DNA from: Rhodobacteraceae bacterium EL53
Lineage (GTDB): Bacteria > Pseudomonadota > Alphaproteobacteria > Rhodobacterales > Rhodobacteraceae
Direction of reading: 5' to 3'
Length of the DNA stretch: 64,000 nucleotides
NCBI GenBank assembly: GCA_900313015.1
Contig: OMPR01000013.1
Coordinates: forward strand, 588,725 to 652,724
Shown here piece by piece: positions 8,545-17,711 of this stretch. Made by a program: the position numbers and the translations under genes. Positions within the stretch are counted from its first letter, which is position 1; each line of letters begins with the position of its first letter. Below the pieces are notes generated by a model that was not told where the DNA came from, searched no databases, and saw only the letters and a program-made list of their open reading frames with translations.

Positions 8545-9311
8545 CCCCGTTGTTGCAAGTTCAAGGTATCGAAAAGCGTTATGGCGCGCGGATTGGATGC
8601 ACAGATGTGAGTTTTGACCTTTTCCCCGGCGAAGTGATGGGAATTGTCGGTGAAAGCGGGTCGGGTAAATCGACCTTGCTGAACTGTCTTGCCGGTCATC
8701 TGGAAGCGGACGCTGGTCAGGTGGTGTTTGATACCCGCGCAGATGGGCCGGTCGACACGCTGACCATGTCAGAGCCAGAGCGGCGGATGCTGGGCCGGAC
8801 AGATTGGGCTTTTGTACATCAACATGCCCGTGACGGCCTGCGCATGTCTGTCAGTGCCGGGGGCAATATTGGTGAGCGATTGATGGCCGTTGGCGATCGT
8901 CATTACGGCGATATCCGGGACAAGGCGATCGACTGGTTGGGGCGGGTCGAGATCAACGAAAACCGTGTTGATGATCGCCCCACCGCTTTTTCTGGGGGTA
9001 TGCAGCAACGCCTGCAAATCGCGCGCAATCTGGTGACGGGCCCCCGGTTGGTTTTCATGGATGAACCGACCGGCGGCTTGGATGTGTCCGTTCAGGCGCG
9101 TTTGTTGGATCTTCTGCGCGGGCTGGTCCGTGAAATGGGGCTGAGTGCGATCATCGTGACCCATGATCTGGCGGTTGTCCGCCTGTTAGCAGACCGGTTG
9201 ATGGTGATGAAAGACGGCCATGTGGTCGAGGCGGGCCTGACTGATCAGGTTTTGGACGATCCACAACATGCCTACACCCAATTGCTGGTTTCCAGCGTGC
9301 TGCAAGTTTGA
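8541..9311 (+). CDS. phnK: C-P lyase ABC-type ATPase PhnK
   Basis: 256-aa ABC ATPase that binds the C-P lyase core rather than a membrane permease. Walker A GESGSGKST (residues 38-46), signature FSGGMQQRLQIAR and Walker B LVFMDEP are intact, as is the switch histidine (VTHD). The PhnK-specific QHARDGLRMSVSAGGNIGERL follows the Q-loop. ATG 8541 overlaps the phnJ stop; the longer frame from 8472 lies within phnJ and was rejected. Confidence 0.95.
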   Translation: MTPLLQVQGIEKRYGARIGCTDVSFDLFPGEVMGIVGESGSGKSTLLNCLAGHLEADAGQVVFDTRADGPVDTLTMSEPERRMLGRTDWAFVHQHARDGLRMSVSAGGNIGERLMAVGDRHYGDIRDKAIDWLGRVEINENRVDDRPTAFSGGMQQRLQIARNLVTGPRLVFMDEPTGGLDVSVQARLLDLLRGLVREMGLSAIIVTHDLAVVRLLADRLMVMKDGHVVEAGLTDQVLDDPQHAYTQLLVSSVLQV

Positions 9312-9323
9312 GAGGCGAGAGAA

Positions 9324-10007
9324 ATGATTGAACTCGAAAACGTAAGCAAGAGCTTTACCCTGCATAATCAAGGTAGTGCGGTTATTCCGGTGATGGCAGG
9401 CGCGTCGCTGCGTGTCAAACCCGGCGAATGCGTGGCCCTGACCGGGGCTTCGGGGGCCGGGAAATCGACGCTGATGCGGGTGATCTACGGCAACTATCTA
9501 GCGGCGTCGGGCCGGGTGATGGTTGGCGATTTAGATGTGGCACAAGCGGAACCGCGCGAAATCCTTGCACTGCGTCGTGAGACGCTTGGATACGTGAGCC
9601 AGTTTTTACGAGTGGTACCTCGGGTGCCGACGTTAGAGGTTGTGGCGGATCCGTTGTTGGCGGTGGGCGTCGAAAAGGAAGCCGCCTTGGACAAGGCGGC
9701 GGATCTATTGAGCCGGTTGAATATCCCCAAACGGCTCTGGTCGTTGTCGCCAACCACTTTTTCCGGCGGAGAGCAGCAGCGTGTGAACATTGCGCGCGGG
9801 TTTGCGCATGAATACCCAGCTATGTTGTTGGATGAACCAACCGCCAGCCTGGATGCCACCAATCGCGCCACTGTGCTGTCGTTGATAGAGGAAGCCAAGG
9901 CGCGGGGCGCTGCCATCGTGGGAATTTTCCATGATGTTGAGGCCCGTGAACGGGCTTGTGACCGCGAAATTGACGTTTCTGTTTTTACACCGGAGATGGC
10001 AGCATGA
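9324..10007 (+). CDS. phnL: C-P lyase ABC-type ATPase PhnL
   Basis: 227-aa ABC ATPase needed, with PhnGHI, for coupling phosphonate to ATP. Walker A GASGAGKST (residues 41-49), signature FSGGEQQRVNIARG and Walker B MLLDEP are intact; FHDVEARER carries the switch histidine and is typical of PhnL. It starts 12 bases after phnK with gagaggcgagag upstream, and its stop overlaps phnN (ATGA). Confidence 0.95.
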   Translation: MIELENVSKSFTLHNQGSAVIPVMAGASLRVKPGECVALTGASGAGKSTLMRVIYGNYLAASGRVMVGDLDVAQAEPREILALRRETLGYVSQFLRVVPRVPTLEVVADPLLAVGVEKEAALDKAADLLSRLNIPKRLWSLSPTTFSGGEQQRVNIARGFAHEYPAMLLDEPTASLDATNRATVLSLIEEAKARGAAIVGIFHDVEARERACDREIDVSVFTPEMAA

Positions 10008-10549
10008 GCCTTGCGCCAGTCATCGCGATTGTCGGCCCGTCGGGGGTTGGTAAAGACAGCGTCATGGCGGCGCTGACGGCGCGGGATCCGAATATTCAAC
10101 CTGCGCGGCGTGTCATTACTAGGCCCGAAGGCGAAGAGGGCGAAGATTTCGTCCGTGCGACGGTCTCTGAATTTGATGCGATGCAGGACCGGGGCGAATT
10201 TGTGCTCAGCTGGTCTGCGCATGGATTGAACTATGGGATACCTGTTGCGATTTCCCAGCAGCGTCAGCACGCACGGGCCGTTTTGGTAAACTTGTCCCGA
10301 AATGTGTTGAAAAAGGCCGAAGACGCCTTTGGCGACTTCATTGTGATTTCGCTGACCGCTGACCCCAAAGTTCTGGCGGACCGCGTTGCAGACCGGGGCC
10401 GCGAAACCCCGGCTGATCAAGCCAAGCGGTTGGCCCGATTCGTGACTCTGCCAGAGGGGTTGACACGTGTTGTTGAAATCAACAACGACGGGCCTTTGGA
10501 TCTAACAGTAGACGCAATCTTAGCTCAGCTTGAACCGGTGAGGGGATAG
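10004..10549 (+). CDS. phnN: Ribose 1,5-bisphosphate phosphokinase PhnN
   Basis: 181-aa guanylate-kinase-fold enzyme with P-loop GPSGVGKDS (residues 11-19). It phosphorylates ribose 1,5-bisphosphate to PRPP, the last step in recycling the ribose moiety left by C-P lyase. Last gene of the phnGHIJKLN run. Its 3' end overlaps the convergent DUF1045 gene by 25 bases, so both stop codons lie inside the other gene. Confidence 0.93.
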   Translation: MSLAPVIAIVGPSGVGKDSVMAALTARDPNIQPARRVITRPEGEEGEDFVRATVSEFDAMQDRGEFVLSWSAHGLNYGIPVAISQQRQHARAVLVNLSRNVLKKAEDAFGDFIVISLTADPKVLADRVADRGRETPADQAKRLARFVTLPEGLTRVVEINNDGPLDLTVDAILAQLEPVRG

Positions 10550-11214
10550 CGTTGAATCAGATGAAACCGTCCCTCGGCATCCTCGCCCATCAACGCCAGG
10601 TCGTTCACTTCAAACGGTATCGGAAGGACAGGCGTCAGATATGTGTCCAGCGTCGTCAACACGTGGGGCAACAGCGACTTTTCCAAACGACTCGTCAGGG
10701 TGATGTGGAACTTAAAGTTCTCCATCACGTAGGGATAGCCCCACTGCACCAGATTCGCCTCTTGCGCGGGGCTCAACCCTTTGGCGCGGCGTTTCTCCAG
10801 TTCGGCTTGTGGTGCAGGAGCGCGAAATCGATCCAAGGCACGCACGCACTCCGCCGCCAAATCGCTAAGCAGTGCGATTTCTCCGATTGGGCGCAGGGCC
10901 AGAAATTTGCCGAGCTGGGCCAACTCCAATCCCTGCAAATGAACGGGGGCTGTGCTAGCGGCCAGATCGCTACAGCCTTGTTTCAGGTCTTCAACCGTCT
11001 GTCCCTCGGCCAGTCGAAAAGGCGGTTTCATCGTCCCGTGCAACCCGTATTTGCGTGGCGTGTCGGTGATCTCGGCGATGGGCAGATCATCCAGCAACGG
11101 ATGCGCAACCTGCGTGCCGGTTTCCATGTCCCAGCCCAGCCAGGACGCCCCGAATTTAGTCCAGTCCGCCCCAGTGGGCGGCGCAAAGTAGAGCGCGTAT
11201 CGCGTAAATGTCAC
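10525..11214 (-). CDS. DUF1045 two-histidine (2H) phosphoesterase-like phosphonate-operon protein
   Basis: 229-aa protein of the phn-associated DUF1045 family. The two HxT motifs of a 2H phosphoesterase are visible: HGTMKP (from residue 59) and HITLTS (from residue 170). Start is GTG 11214, with aggagg five bases upstream; an ATG two bases earlier is out of frame. The C-P lyase pathway needs a cyclic phosphodiesterase (PhnP in E. coli) to open ribose 1,2-cyclic phosphate 5-phosphate, and no phnP is seen here. I infer this 2H enzyme fills that role. It points against the neighbouring phnN and phnM. Confidence 0.82.
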   Translation of the reverse strand: MTFTRYALYFAPPTGADWTKFGASWLGWDMETGTQVAHPLLDDLPIAEITDTPRKYGLHGTMKPPFRLAEGQTVEDLKQGCSDLAASTAPVHLQGLELAQLGKFLALRPIGEIALLSDLAAECVRALDRFRAPAPQAELEKRRAKGLSPAQEANLVQWGYPYVMENFKFHITLTSRLEKSLLPHVLTTLDTYLTPVLPIPFEVNDLALMGEDAEGRFHLIQRYPLTGSS

Positions 11215-11267
11215 ATTGGCCTCCTATGTCGTGGCCTTCCCAATAGCTCAAACCATGTGAAGTTCCG

Positions 11268-12410
11268 ATGACAGAAGAGTTGATCCTTGCCAATGCCACC
11301 CTTGTTTTATCCAATGAGACCCGTCGCGGTAGCATTCGGATCGTAGATGGAACCATCACCGATATTGCCGATGGCGGCACTGTGCCTGAGGGGGCCCGCG
11401 ACTGCGAGGGTGATTTTGTAACCCCAGGTCTGGTAGAGCTGCACACCGACAACCTAGAACGCCATATCCAACCGCGTCCCAAAGTCGACTGGCCCCATGC
11501 CGCAGCTATTATCGCGCATGACGCAGAGTTGGCGGGAACAGGCATCACGACCGTTTTTGATGCGATGCGGGTTGGATCAATCCCGTCTGGACGAGCCCGG
11601 TATTCTAAATACGCACGCAACCTTGCTAGTGAACTCTTAGAGTTGCGCGCTGCAGATGCTCTCAAAATCAGTCATTTCCTGCATCTGCGCGCCGAAGTTT
11701 GCTCTGAAACCTTAGTTGATGAGATCGCAGAATTCGGTGGTGATGATCGCGTGGGCATTGTTTCGTTGATGGACCACACGCCCGGGCAACGCCAATTCAG
11801 GGACATTAATAAGCTCGAGGCCTATGTCCGGGGGAAACATGCCATGAGTGAAGAGGACTTTGTACAGCATGTCGCGCAATTGAAAGGACTGCGCGCGCAG
11901 TATGGCGATTTGCACGAGGTGGAAACCGTCAAGGCTGCGCAACGCTATGGGGCAGTTCTGGCAAGCCATGATGATACCACAGCAGGACAAGTTGCAACAT
12001 CGGCGGCACACGGGATCAAACTGGCTGAATTTCCAACGACTGTTGAGGCGGCTCAGGCCTGTCATGAGCACGGCATTCAGGTAATGATGGGCGCACCAAA
12101 TTTGATCCGCGGTGGATCACATTCTGGCAATGTGGCTGCACGTGAGTTGGCAGAGCTGGATCTGCTCGACATAATATCATCAGATTATGTGCCCTCGGCG
12201 CTTTTGTTGTCTGCCGTGAAAGTGGGGGAACTTTGGGGGGATATGGCGCGGGGCATCCGAACCGCGACCCTTGCACCGGCGCAAGCTGTTGGCCTGTCGG
12301 ATCGGGGTGAACTGCGGATCGGGGCGCGCGCAGATGTGTTGCGGTTTCGGATGCGGGCCGGGGTTCCGGCCCTGCGGGCTGTGTGGTCGCGTGGTCAGCA
12401 CATCGCCTGA
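11268..12410 (+). CDS. phnM: PhnM, ribose 1-methylphosphonate 5-triphosphate diphosphatase
   Basis: 380-aa amidohydrolase-superfamily enzyme that removes pyrophosphate from the product of PhnGHIL before C-P cleavage. N-terminal metal-site sequence GLVELHTDNLERH is at residues 54-66, and further conserved ligand region SHDDTT is in the middle. It diverges from the DUF1045 gene across 53 bases, which must hold both start signals. Its stop is one base from the stop of the convergent methyltransferase gene. Confidence 0.95.
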   Translation: MTEELILANATLVLSNETRRGSIRIVDGTITDIADGGTVPEGARDCEGDFVTPGLVELHTDNLERHIQPRPKVDWPHAAAIIAHDAELAGTGITTVFDAMRVGSIPSGRARYSKYARNLASELLELRAADALKISHFLHLRAEVCSETLVDEIAEFGGDDRVGIVSLMDHTPGQRQFRDINKLEAYVRGKHAMSEEDFVQHVAQLKGLRAQYGDLHEVETVKAAQRYGAVLASHDDTTAGQVATSAAHGIKLAEFPTTVEAAQACHEHGIQVMMGAPNLIRGGSHSGNVAARELAELDLLDIISSDYVPSALLLSAVKVGELWGDMARGIRTATLAPAQAVGLSDRGELRIGARADVLRFRMRAGVPALRAVWSRGQHIA

Positions 12411-12411
12411 T

Positions 12412-12888
12412 TTAGGCGCGATAGAATAAATAGCGGTCCGGGGCGATGGTCTCCGGACCAGCGATCTGCTGAAATCCAACGAGCGGCTGGCCTGAAATGA
12501 TCAGCGCGCCGGGTTGCATCGCAGCGGCAATCATCGGGCTGAGGCGCGCGGATTCTTTAACGTCGTCTGCCTTGATACCAGAGCCAAAATCATAGTGCGC
12601 CAACGCGATGCGAGCGCCGCGTTTAACCAATTCTGAAAGCATGGGTTCTGCTTCGCCTTGCAGAAAATCCTCTGCAGGGGGGATGCAAGACGGGTGGCAT
12701 TGCAGGACGCGATCCATCACCCAAATCCGACGATCAGGCAGGATTTCCCGCAAGTGGTCATACGTGCGTCCGTTACCCAATCCCATGTCCAAAACATCGC
12801 CGGGCGTATCAGCTATCTGTTGGGCGGCCCAGCTCAGGCCGTCCCGTTGTGCCGTCAATCGGCGGAGCATCGAATCCAGTCGGCTCAT
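12412..12888 (-). CDS. Small class I SAM-dependent methyltransferase (Methyltransf_17-like)
   Basis: 158-aa protein with a clear SAM-binding motif I, DMGLGNGRTYDHL (residues 34-46). It matches the small methyltransferase family seen mainly in Rhodobacterales and rhizobia; the substrate is not known. A paralogue with the same GLGNGRTY motif lies at 28048-28545. Last gene of the leftward glycosyltransferase cluster, 12 bases after the deacetylase-like gene, so probably a tailoring enzyme there, though this rests on position only. Confidence 0.75.
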   Translation of the reverse strand: MSRLDSMLRRLTAQRDGLSWAAQQIADTPGDVLDMGLGNGRTYDHLREILPDRRIWVMDRVLQCHPSCIPPAEDFLQGEAEPMLSELVKRGARIALAHYDFGSGIKADDVKESARLSPMIAAAMQPGALIISGQPLVGFQQIAGPETIAPDRYLFYRA

Positions 12889-12900
12889 CTGGTGAATTCC

Positions 12901-13662
12901 TTATTCATCTTCTGCTGCGGGCATGATCCAAACCTGAATCGGCCCAGCCATCAGGCGGGTCACAAAATCACGTGTAAATGTCCAAATCTGTTCATCATGA
13001 ACAAGGTGGTGGGTCAACAGGCCAAAGGGTTCGCTGGCGTCTGCTCGCCCTTCTCGGCGGTCTTTCAGCAGCTGTACGGTCTGTTCGATCAAACGGGTGG
13101 CAGGAACAAGGCTGCGCGTGTCACGCCAGTGGATGGGATCAAGGTGGGTGTTGACCTGTTCCAATCCGGGGGCGGCATTTTCTTGTTTTCTGGGTGTGGC
13201 GGTTGAGAGGATCTTGAAACCCAATTGGGGCAACCCATCGCGCACTTCGGGTGCAATCCGGTTCCAAGGTGGTACAAACATCGGGCGCAAAGCGAGGCCA
13301 AACAGCTCGCGCAGGCGTGTCGTGCCACGTTTGATTTCGTCCAAAACAGCGGGGGCAGGTCGATGTGCTCCGACTTCGGCTTTTTTTTGATCCGTTGGGG
13401 CGTGGTTTTGGTGGGCCCAGCCATGGACGACCGGGATCAGATGGGGTCGGGTCGCGAAATACGTGGCGAGTTCTGGCGTAGCAGTGGCCGGGATAACAGC
13501 AATATGAACAGGCAGACCAAGGGCCACTGAAAGCTCAGACAAACGGTTCAATTCTGGCGTCGGTTCGATGGCATCATCGTCCCGCCACCAAATTGGCAAA
13601 ACCATTCCAGCGCTATGCCAATGGGCCAATTCTTGATCTAATGGAGCCCAATCTACATTCAT
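12901..13662 (-). CDS. Polysaccharide deacetylase-like (NodB/CE4-fold) protein
   Basis: 253-aa NodB-fold protein. The motif WRDDDA (residues 26-31) supplies the catalytic-base and metal-binding aspartates; HGWAHQNH (80-87) supplies the metal histidines; FVPPWNR (129-135) lines the groove and THHLVHD supplies the last histidine. So a metal-dependent de-N-acetylase is plausible. No signal peptide is seen, suggesting a cytoplasmic, lipid-linked or nucleotide-sugar-derived substrate. ATG overlaps the stop of the preceding glycosyltransferase (ATGA). Confidence 0.78.
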   Translation of the reverse strand: MNVDWAPLDQELAHWHSAGMVLPIWWRDDDAIEPTPELNRLSELSVALGLPVHIAVIPATATPELATYFATRPHLIPVVHGWAHQNHAPTDQKKAEVGAHRPAPAVLDEIKRGTTRLRELFGLALRPMFVPPWNRIAPEVRDGLPQLGFKILSTATPRKQENAAPGLEQVNTHLDPIHWRDTRSLVPATRLIEQTVQLLKDRREGRADASEPFGLLTHHLVHDEQIWTFTRDFVTRLMAGPIQVWIMPAAEDE

Positions 13663-14801
13663 AGGGCGATCTCTTTCAGGTCTTGCACGATCTGCACAGT
13701 CTGAACAGCACCTTCAAAGTTCAGCGTGGCTGCATCCCGCCGGGGCGCTTGGATGGCTTTGTCTAAAGCGTTGAGCAGAGCATCAGGTGTAAGGTTTGAA
13801 CTATAAACAACTTCGAAGCCGGATAGGTGGGTCAAGCTATCAGCGCGCAGCGTTTGTTCAACCTCTCCACCATCATCAAAGGGGATTATTACTGCAGGGG
13901 TTTTGGCCTGTAGCAAATCTAAGGTGGTATTATACCCACACATGCTAACGGACGCCTGTGCATGGGTTAACATTTGGCGAAAATCTGGCCGGGCGGATTC
14001 AATCTCTACTGGCATTCCCTGTGCCAATTGTAACAGCTGGGGTATGAGCACTGGTGCGTCCTGTCCTCCAACCAACAAGCGCCAGCGCCGGTTGGTGGTT
14101 TTTCGGGCGGCCTCGATGGCCGTGCGAAAAATGCGTTGGCCTACTGATCCGCCTCCGGCGCTGACCAATATTTCGTTCGCTCCGGCTCCGGTTGGATGTG
14201 GACCCGCCTCATGGGGGGCGACGTAACCTGTATATTGTATTTTTGAGGCCAGTTGATTTGAAACGGGCCAACTTGCCTCCAACCGGGTGGTCTGGGGATC
14301 AGAATGAACCAGAACGACATCATAGTGATCTGCAATGATCATATCCGTTTGTTCGGCTTTTTTAGGTTTTGAAGGCGGCGCAAGGATGTCACGGATTGAG
14401 GCGGCAATTAGGGGTTTGACCGGCAGGGCACACGCGGCTTTTAACAGGGCCAGAAATTCGGACCGCAAGACCCGGCGGCCAAAGGGGAACAGCTCAGTTA
14501 TCAACACATCTGGGGCAAAGCGATTTAGCGCAATGACTGCGGCCTCTACGCGCGCAGCCAAATAGTCTGACGATGCGACATCTCCATCATCCGTCAAAAG
14601 GCGCGTGAAATTTACCCCATCAGATCGCAGCGGGGAAAGAGGGATAAGATCGACGCCACTGTGATCGAGTTGTGGAACAGGCATCCCACCTGATAGAATT
14701 TGCACCTGATGACCATTTGCAGCAAAGGCACGACCCAGGGTTAACGCCCGGCTCAGATGCCCCGTGCCCAACAGATGGGTCACTGCAATCATAACTTTCA
14801 T
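13659..14801 (-). CDS. Glycosyltransferase, GT-B fold (MurG/UGT-like)
   Basis: 380-aa putative glycosyltransferase. The N-terminal MKVMIAVTHLLGTGHLSRAL is the Rossmann start of MurG/UGT-type GT-B enzymes; the C-terminal half has the donor-site pattern EILVSAGGGSVGQ and MCGYNTTLDLL. ATG 14801 overlaps the preceding stop (ATGA) and was preferred over a start 14 codons upstream. It is the second enzyme of this type in the cluster (the other at 17708-18931); donor and acceptor are unknown. Confidence 0.75.
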   Translation of the reverse strand: MKVMIAVTHLLGTGHLSRALTLGRAFAANGHQVQILSGGMPVPQLDHSGVDLIPLSPLRSDGVNFTRLLTDDGDVASSDYLAARVEAAVIALNRFAPDVLITELFPFGRRVLRSEFLALLKAACALPVKPLIAASIRDILAPPSKPKKAEQTDMIIADHYDVVLVHSDPQTTRLEASWPVSNQLASKIQYTGYVAPHEAGPHPTGAGANEILVSAGGGSVGQRIFRTAIEAARKTTNRRWRLLVGGQDAPVLIPQLLQLAQGMPVEIESARPDFRQMLTHAQASVSMCGYNTTLDLLQAKTPAVIIPFDDGGEVEQTLRADSLTHLSGFEVVYSSNLTPDALLNALDKAIQAPRRDAATLNFEGAVQTVQIVQDLKEIAL

Positions 14802-15382
14802 GCGAGGGAAGCCCGCTTTATCAGGCGGACAGGGTCCGGCCAAGGCCGCATATCGGGCAGATCAACTACAAACAATCGGTTGCGCTTGATCCGAAACGGG
14901 GCAGGACCGGAAAAATTCCAGCCGCAAGCTTTGGCCAGTATCATGCGCATGATGCCAATGTGACAGACCGCGATCGTGTCTGTTGTGATCCCTTTGACCC
15001 AAGGTTCAATCCGGTCCCAGACCTCGGCTGGGCTTTCGCCATTGAGAGGGCGATAGTCCCACCCCCAATCTTCGATGTGGCGGAACCCGCTGTCTGGTTG
15101 TTCGACCAGATCGACACCGCGCAGCCCTTCCCAATCGCCCCAGTTCATTTCTGTCAGCTCCGGGGCCGTTTTGGGGGCTCTGCCAGCGATGATTTCGGCG
15201 GTTTCGCGGGCACGGTGCAGGGGACTGGCCCACAGATTGGCAGAGTCCCAAGGCGCTGGTAGGGCAAACTCAGAAAGCTCTTTGCGTGCGGCGTCATCCA
15301 GCGGAATATCGCTGCGTCCCTGAATACGGCCCGCGCGGTTCCATTCTGTATGGCCATGGCGGATCAAGGCAAGACGTGGCAT
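14798..15382 (-). CDS. Histidine phosphatase (phosphoglycerate-mutase-like)
   Basis: 194-aa branch-1 histidine phosphatase with RHGHTEWNR (residues 8-16, catalytic H9), the conserved SPLHRARET and the second active-site histidine in CHIGIMR (H141). In this company it may dephosphorylate a sugar or lipid phosphate during glycan assembly. Start overlaps the preceding stop by one base (TGATG). CobC-type alpha-ribazole phosphatase is the main alternative, but no cobalamin genes are nearby. Confidence 0.82.
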   Translation of the reverse strand: MPRLALIRHGHTEWNRAGRIQGRSDIPLDDAARKELSEFALPAPWDSANLWASPLHRARETAEIIAGRAPKTAPELTEMNWGDWEGLRGVDLVEQPDSGFRHIEDWGWDYRPLNGESPAEVWDRIEPWVKGITTDTIAVCHIGIMRMILAKACGWNFSGPAPFRIKRNRLFVVDLPDMRPWPDPVRLIKRASLA

Positions 15383-16455
15383 CAGATTTCCTTTAACAGA
15401 GGGGTGGCCGTGGCCCAGAACAGTTTAGATGTTGCGCCAATGAGGTGCGATTGGGCAATGCTGTGCCGGGCGGTTTCACCAAGATGTTTGCGTTTCACTG
15501 GGTCATTCACAAGGGTCATAACTTGCGCAGCCAACGCTTGTGAGCCCTCTTCGGGTTGAGGAGCATCAGGGGTAAGAACCACATCGCGCACGCCAGGGCG
15601 GTCTTGCGCGATAACTGGAACGCCTGCCGCTTGGGCCTCAAGATAGACCATGCCAAAGGCTTCATTCACACCCGGCCATAGAAACAGGCCGGCTTGACCG
15701 TAAATCGCTTGAAGTGTCTCTCTGTTCAGTTGCCCAAGAAACCGAACACGATCGCCAAACGGGGCCATCATCTGTTCGACCTCTGCGCGTGCGGGTCCAT
15801 CGCCCGCAATGTCAAGTTTCCATGACCCGGTTAGATGATGAAGAGTCTCCGCGATGATGTGAAAAGAGGCCAGTTTATCCCCATGACGCATCATTCCAAC
15901 GCTTAACATTGGGCCCCTCAAATTCGAAGCTGCAGGAAGGTTTCGATAAGGCAGGAAGGGGGGCAAGTGTGCCAACGTTTGATGATGAGTCTTTTCTCGT
16001 TGCAGAGTGATCAGGTCATTTGCCGTTAGATAATAGATAGCGTCGGCTGCATCACAGGCTTTATGCGCTGCCTGCGCAAAATCAGCCCATGGGCCGGTTA
16101 AGCGGCTGTGCGCACGCGTGCTTTCGATTTGAACATAGGGAATGGCCAAAGCGCGACAAACTGCTGGGCCGACCAGATCCGGAGCCTTGTAGTAATTGTG
16201 ATATGTCACCCAAAGCTGCGTGTCGTGGGGCAGGTTTTGAATGAGGCGCTCTACCTCTGCCTGCGCGGCTTGGCTCAACTGGGTCTGTACTTGGGGATCG
16301 CCGGTTTTGTCATAGATCCGCAGATCTGAAACAAGGTCGACCACCGCCCCATTCAACTTGATCGCGGATATCAGATTCCGCGCCATTTCCCGATCTCCCG
16401 AGGGGACCGCGTTAGACGGCGATTTCATCGGCGCGTAAAAAGCGACGCGGGTCAT
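15382..16455 (-). CDS. Glycosyltransferase family 4 (GT4-like)
   Basis: 357-aa GT-B enzyme. The C-terminal donor domain shows LDIAGDGPARAEVE, VRFLGQL and the EX7E-type region in WPGVNEAFGMVYLEAQAAGVPV, all typical of family GT4 retaining transferases. Probably cytoplasmic, using a nucleotide sugar. Coupled to the genes on both sides by overlaps, so part of a fixed pathway; acceptor unknown. Confidence 0.83.
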   Translation of the reverse strand: MTRVAFYAPMKSPSNAVPSGDREMARNLISAIKLNGAVVDLVSDLRIYDKTGDPQVQTQLSQAAQAEVERLIQNLPHDTQLWVTYHNYYKAPDLVGPAVCRALAIPYVQIESTRAHSRLTGPWADFAQAAHKACDAADAIYYLTANDLITLQREKTHHQTLAHLPPFLPYRNLPAASNLRGPMLSVGMMRHGDKLASFHIIAETLHHLTGSWKLDIAGDGPARAEVEQMMAPFGDRVRFLGQLNRETLQAIYGQAGLFLWPGVNEAFGMVYLEAQAAGVPVIAQDRPGVRDVVLTPDAPQPEEGSQALAAQVMTLVNDPVKRKHLGETARHSIAQSHLIGATSKLFWATATPLLKEI

Positions 16456-17711
16456 GAGTTGATGGGCTGGCAGAGATCGTGCAAGCGCTTGGACAATCGT
16501 GCAATGCCCGGGTTCATCCCAAATTCTTGGGTCAATCGGGTGCGGGCAGCATGTGCCATGGACTGTGTCTGTGCCGGATTGGCTGCGATCACGGTGATGG
16601 CTTTTGCCAACGCTGCAGGATCATCCTCGCTCAGGGTGCCGTGGATGCCTGTGTCAATGAATTCAGGAATGGCGGACACTGGTGTCGATAGGATTGGCAG
16701 CAATTGAGAGGCTGCTTCCATCAGAACGTTTGGCAGGCCATCGCGGTCTCCATCTGCTGCAATTCGGCTGGGCAGGACAAACAGATCGGCTTCGCGCATG
16801 GCCGAAATCACTTCGGGTTGGTCACAGGCTCCGCGCCATGTAATGCGATCTGCAACACCGGCGGAAACGGCTTGCGCGGTCAGGGCGCCCTTTAAGCCCC
16901 CCCCTCCGATATGGGTCCAATGCCAGTTCAAAGTTGACGGTAATTGGGCAAAGGCACCGATCAATTTGTCAAAGCCCTTTTTCTCAACCAAACGTCCAAC
17001 CGAAACCATGTGAAATGGATCCGCTGGCTTACGCAAATCTGCTGGGCCTTTTTCCGGCGGTGCTGGGAACCGCGTCAGATCCAGCCCATGATAGATCAAA
17101 TCCACCCTTGCTGGATCATCTGACATCTCACGCAAATGCGCGGCCCCAAAGGCGGTGCACGTAGCGCCAAATTCCGCCCCATAGGTGTCCGCCTGCAGCT
17201 TTTCGCGCTTTTCCCATTCAGGTGAGGTCCAGATATCTTTGGCGTGTGCTGAAAAGCTCCACGGCAAATCACGCATGATCGCGGCATAGCGTGCAACGGA
17301 TGAAGGCGTGTGCATGAAATGGGCGTACAGCCCATGAGTGTCTGCGGGTAATTCTGCAGCCAGAACGCAGGCCTGCCCAAAACGACGGATGCGGTTCAGG
17401 TTCCGATCGCGAGCCAAATCCTGACGCCAGATGCGATAGGCTTCGCGATACCCGGGTAGGCGTTGCGCAATTTCACGCGCGGCCCAAACGCGGGCCGGGT
17501 CTTCGTGCAGGTATTCGGGCAAATAACGCACCCGCGCCTTGAGGCGATCATGCAATGGGTGGCGTTTTTTGTCCGTGGGATACCGCAGCGACCAGATCTC
17601 AAAGTCATGACCGGCCTCTTCCAGCGCTACTAGCTCTTGGGCGATGAATGTTTCTGATAGCCGTGGCCATCCCTTGACGACAATGGCCAACGCCGGGGTG
17701 TTCTGAGTCAT
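16452..17711 (-). CDS. Glycosyltransferase family 4 (GT4-like, WcaL-type)
   Basis: 419-aa GT4 enzyme. N-terminal WPRLSETFIAQELVALEEAG is characteristic of the exopolysaccharide/colanic acid GT4 subgroup; the donor domain includes SVGRLVEKKGFDKLIGAF and VLPSRIAADGDRDGLPNVLMEA. Stop and start overlap with both neighbours. Likely adds a hexose to a lipid-linked or small-molecule acceptor; nothing in the sequence fixes which. Confidence 0.83.
   Translation of the reverse strand: MTQNTPALAIVVKGWPRLSETFIAQELVALEEAGHDFEIWSLRYPTDKKRHPLHDRLKARVRYLPEYLHEDPARVWAAREIAQRLPGYREAYRIWRQDLARDRNLNRIRRFGQACVLAAELPADTHGLYAHFMHTPSSVARYAAIMRDLPWSFSAHAKDIWTSPEWEKREKLQADTYGAEFGATCTAFGAAHLREMSDDPARVDLIYHGLDLTRFPAPPEKGPADLRKPADPFHMVSVGRLVEKKGFDKLIGAFAQLPSTLNWHWTHIGGGGLKGALTAQAVSAGVADRITWRGACDQPEVISAMREADLFVLPSRIAADGDRDGLPNVLMEAASQLLPILSTPVSAIPEFIDTGIHGTLSEDDPAALAKAITVIAANPAQTQSMAHAARTRLTQEFGMNPGIARLSKRLHDLCQPINS

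Noticed and set aside
9494-10420. 308-codon open frame on the minus strand over phnL and phnN
   Set aside because: It is a shadow of two clearly recognised genes on the plus strand, with no domain and no ribosome site.
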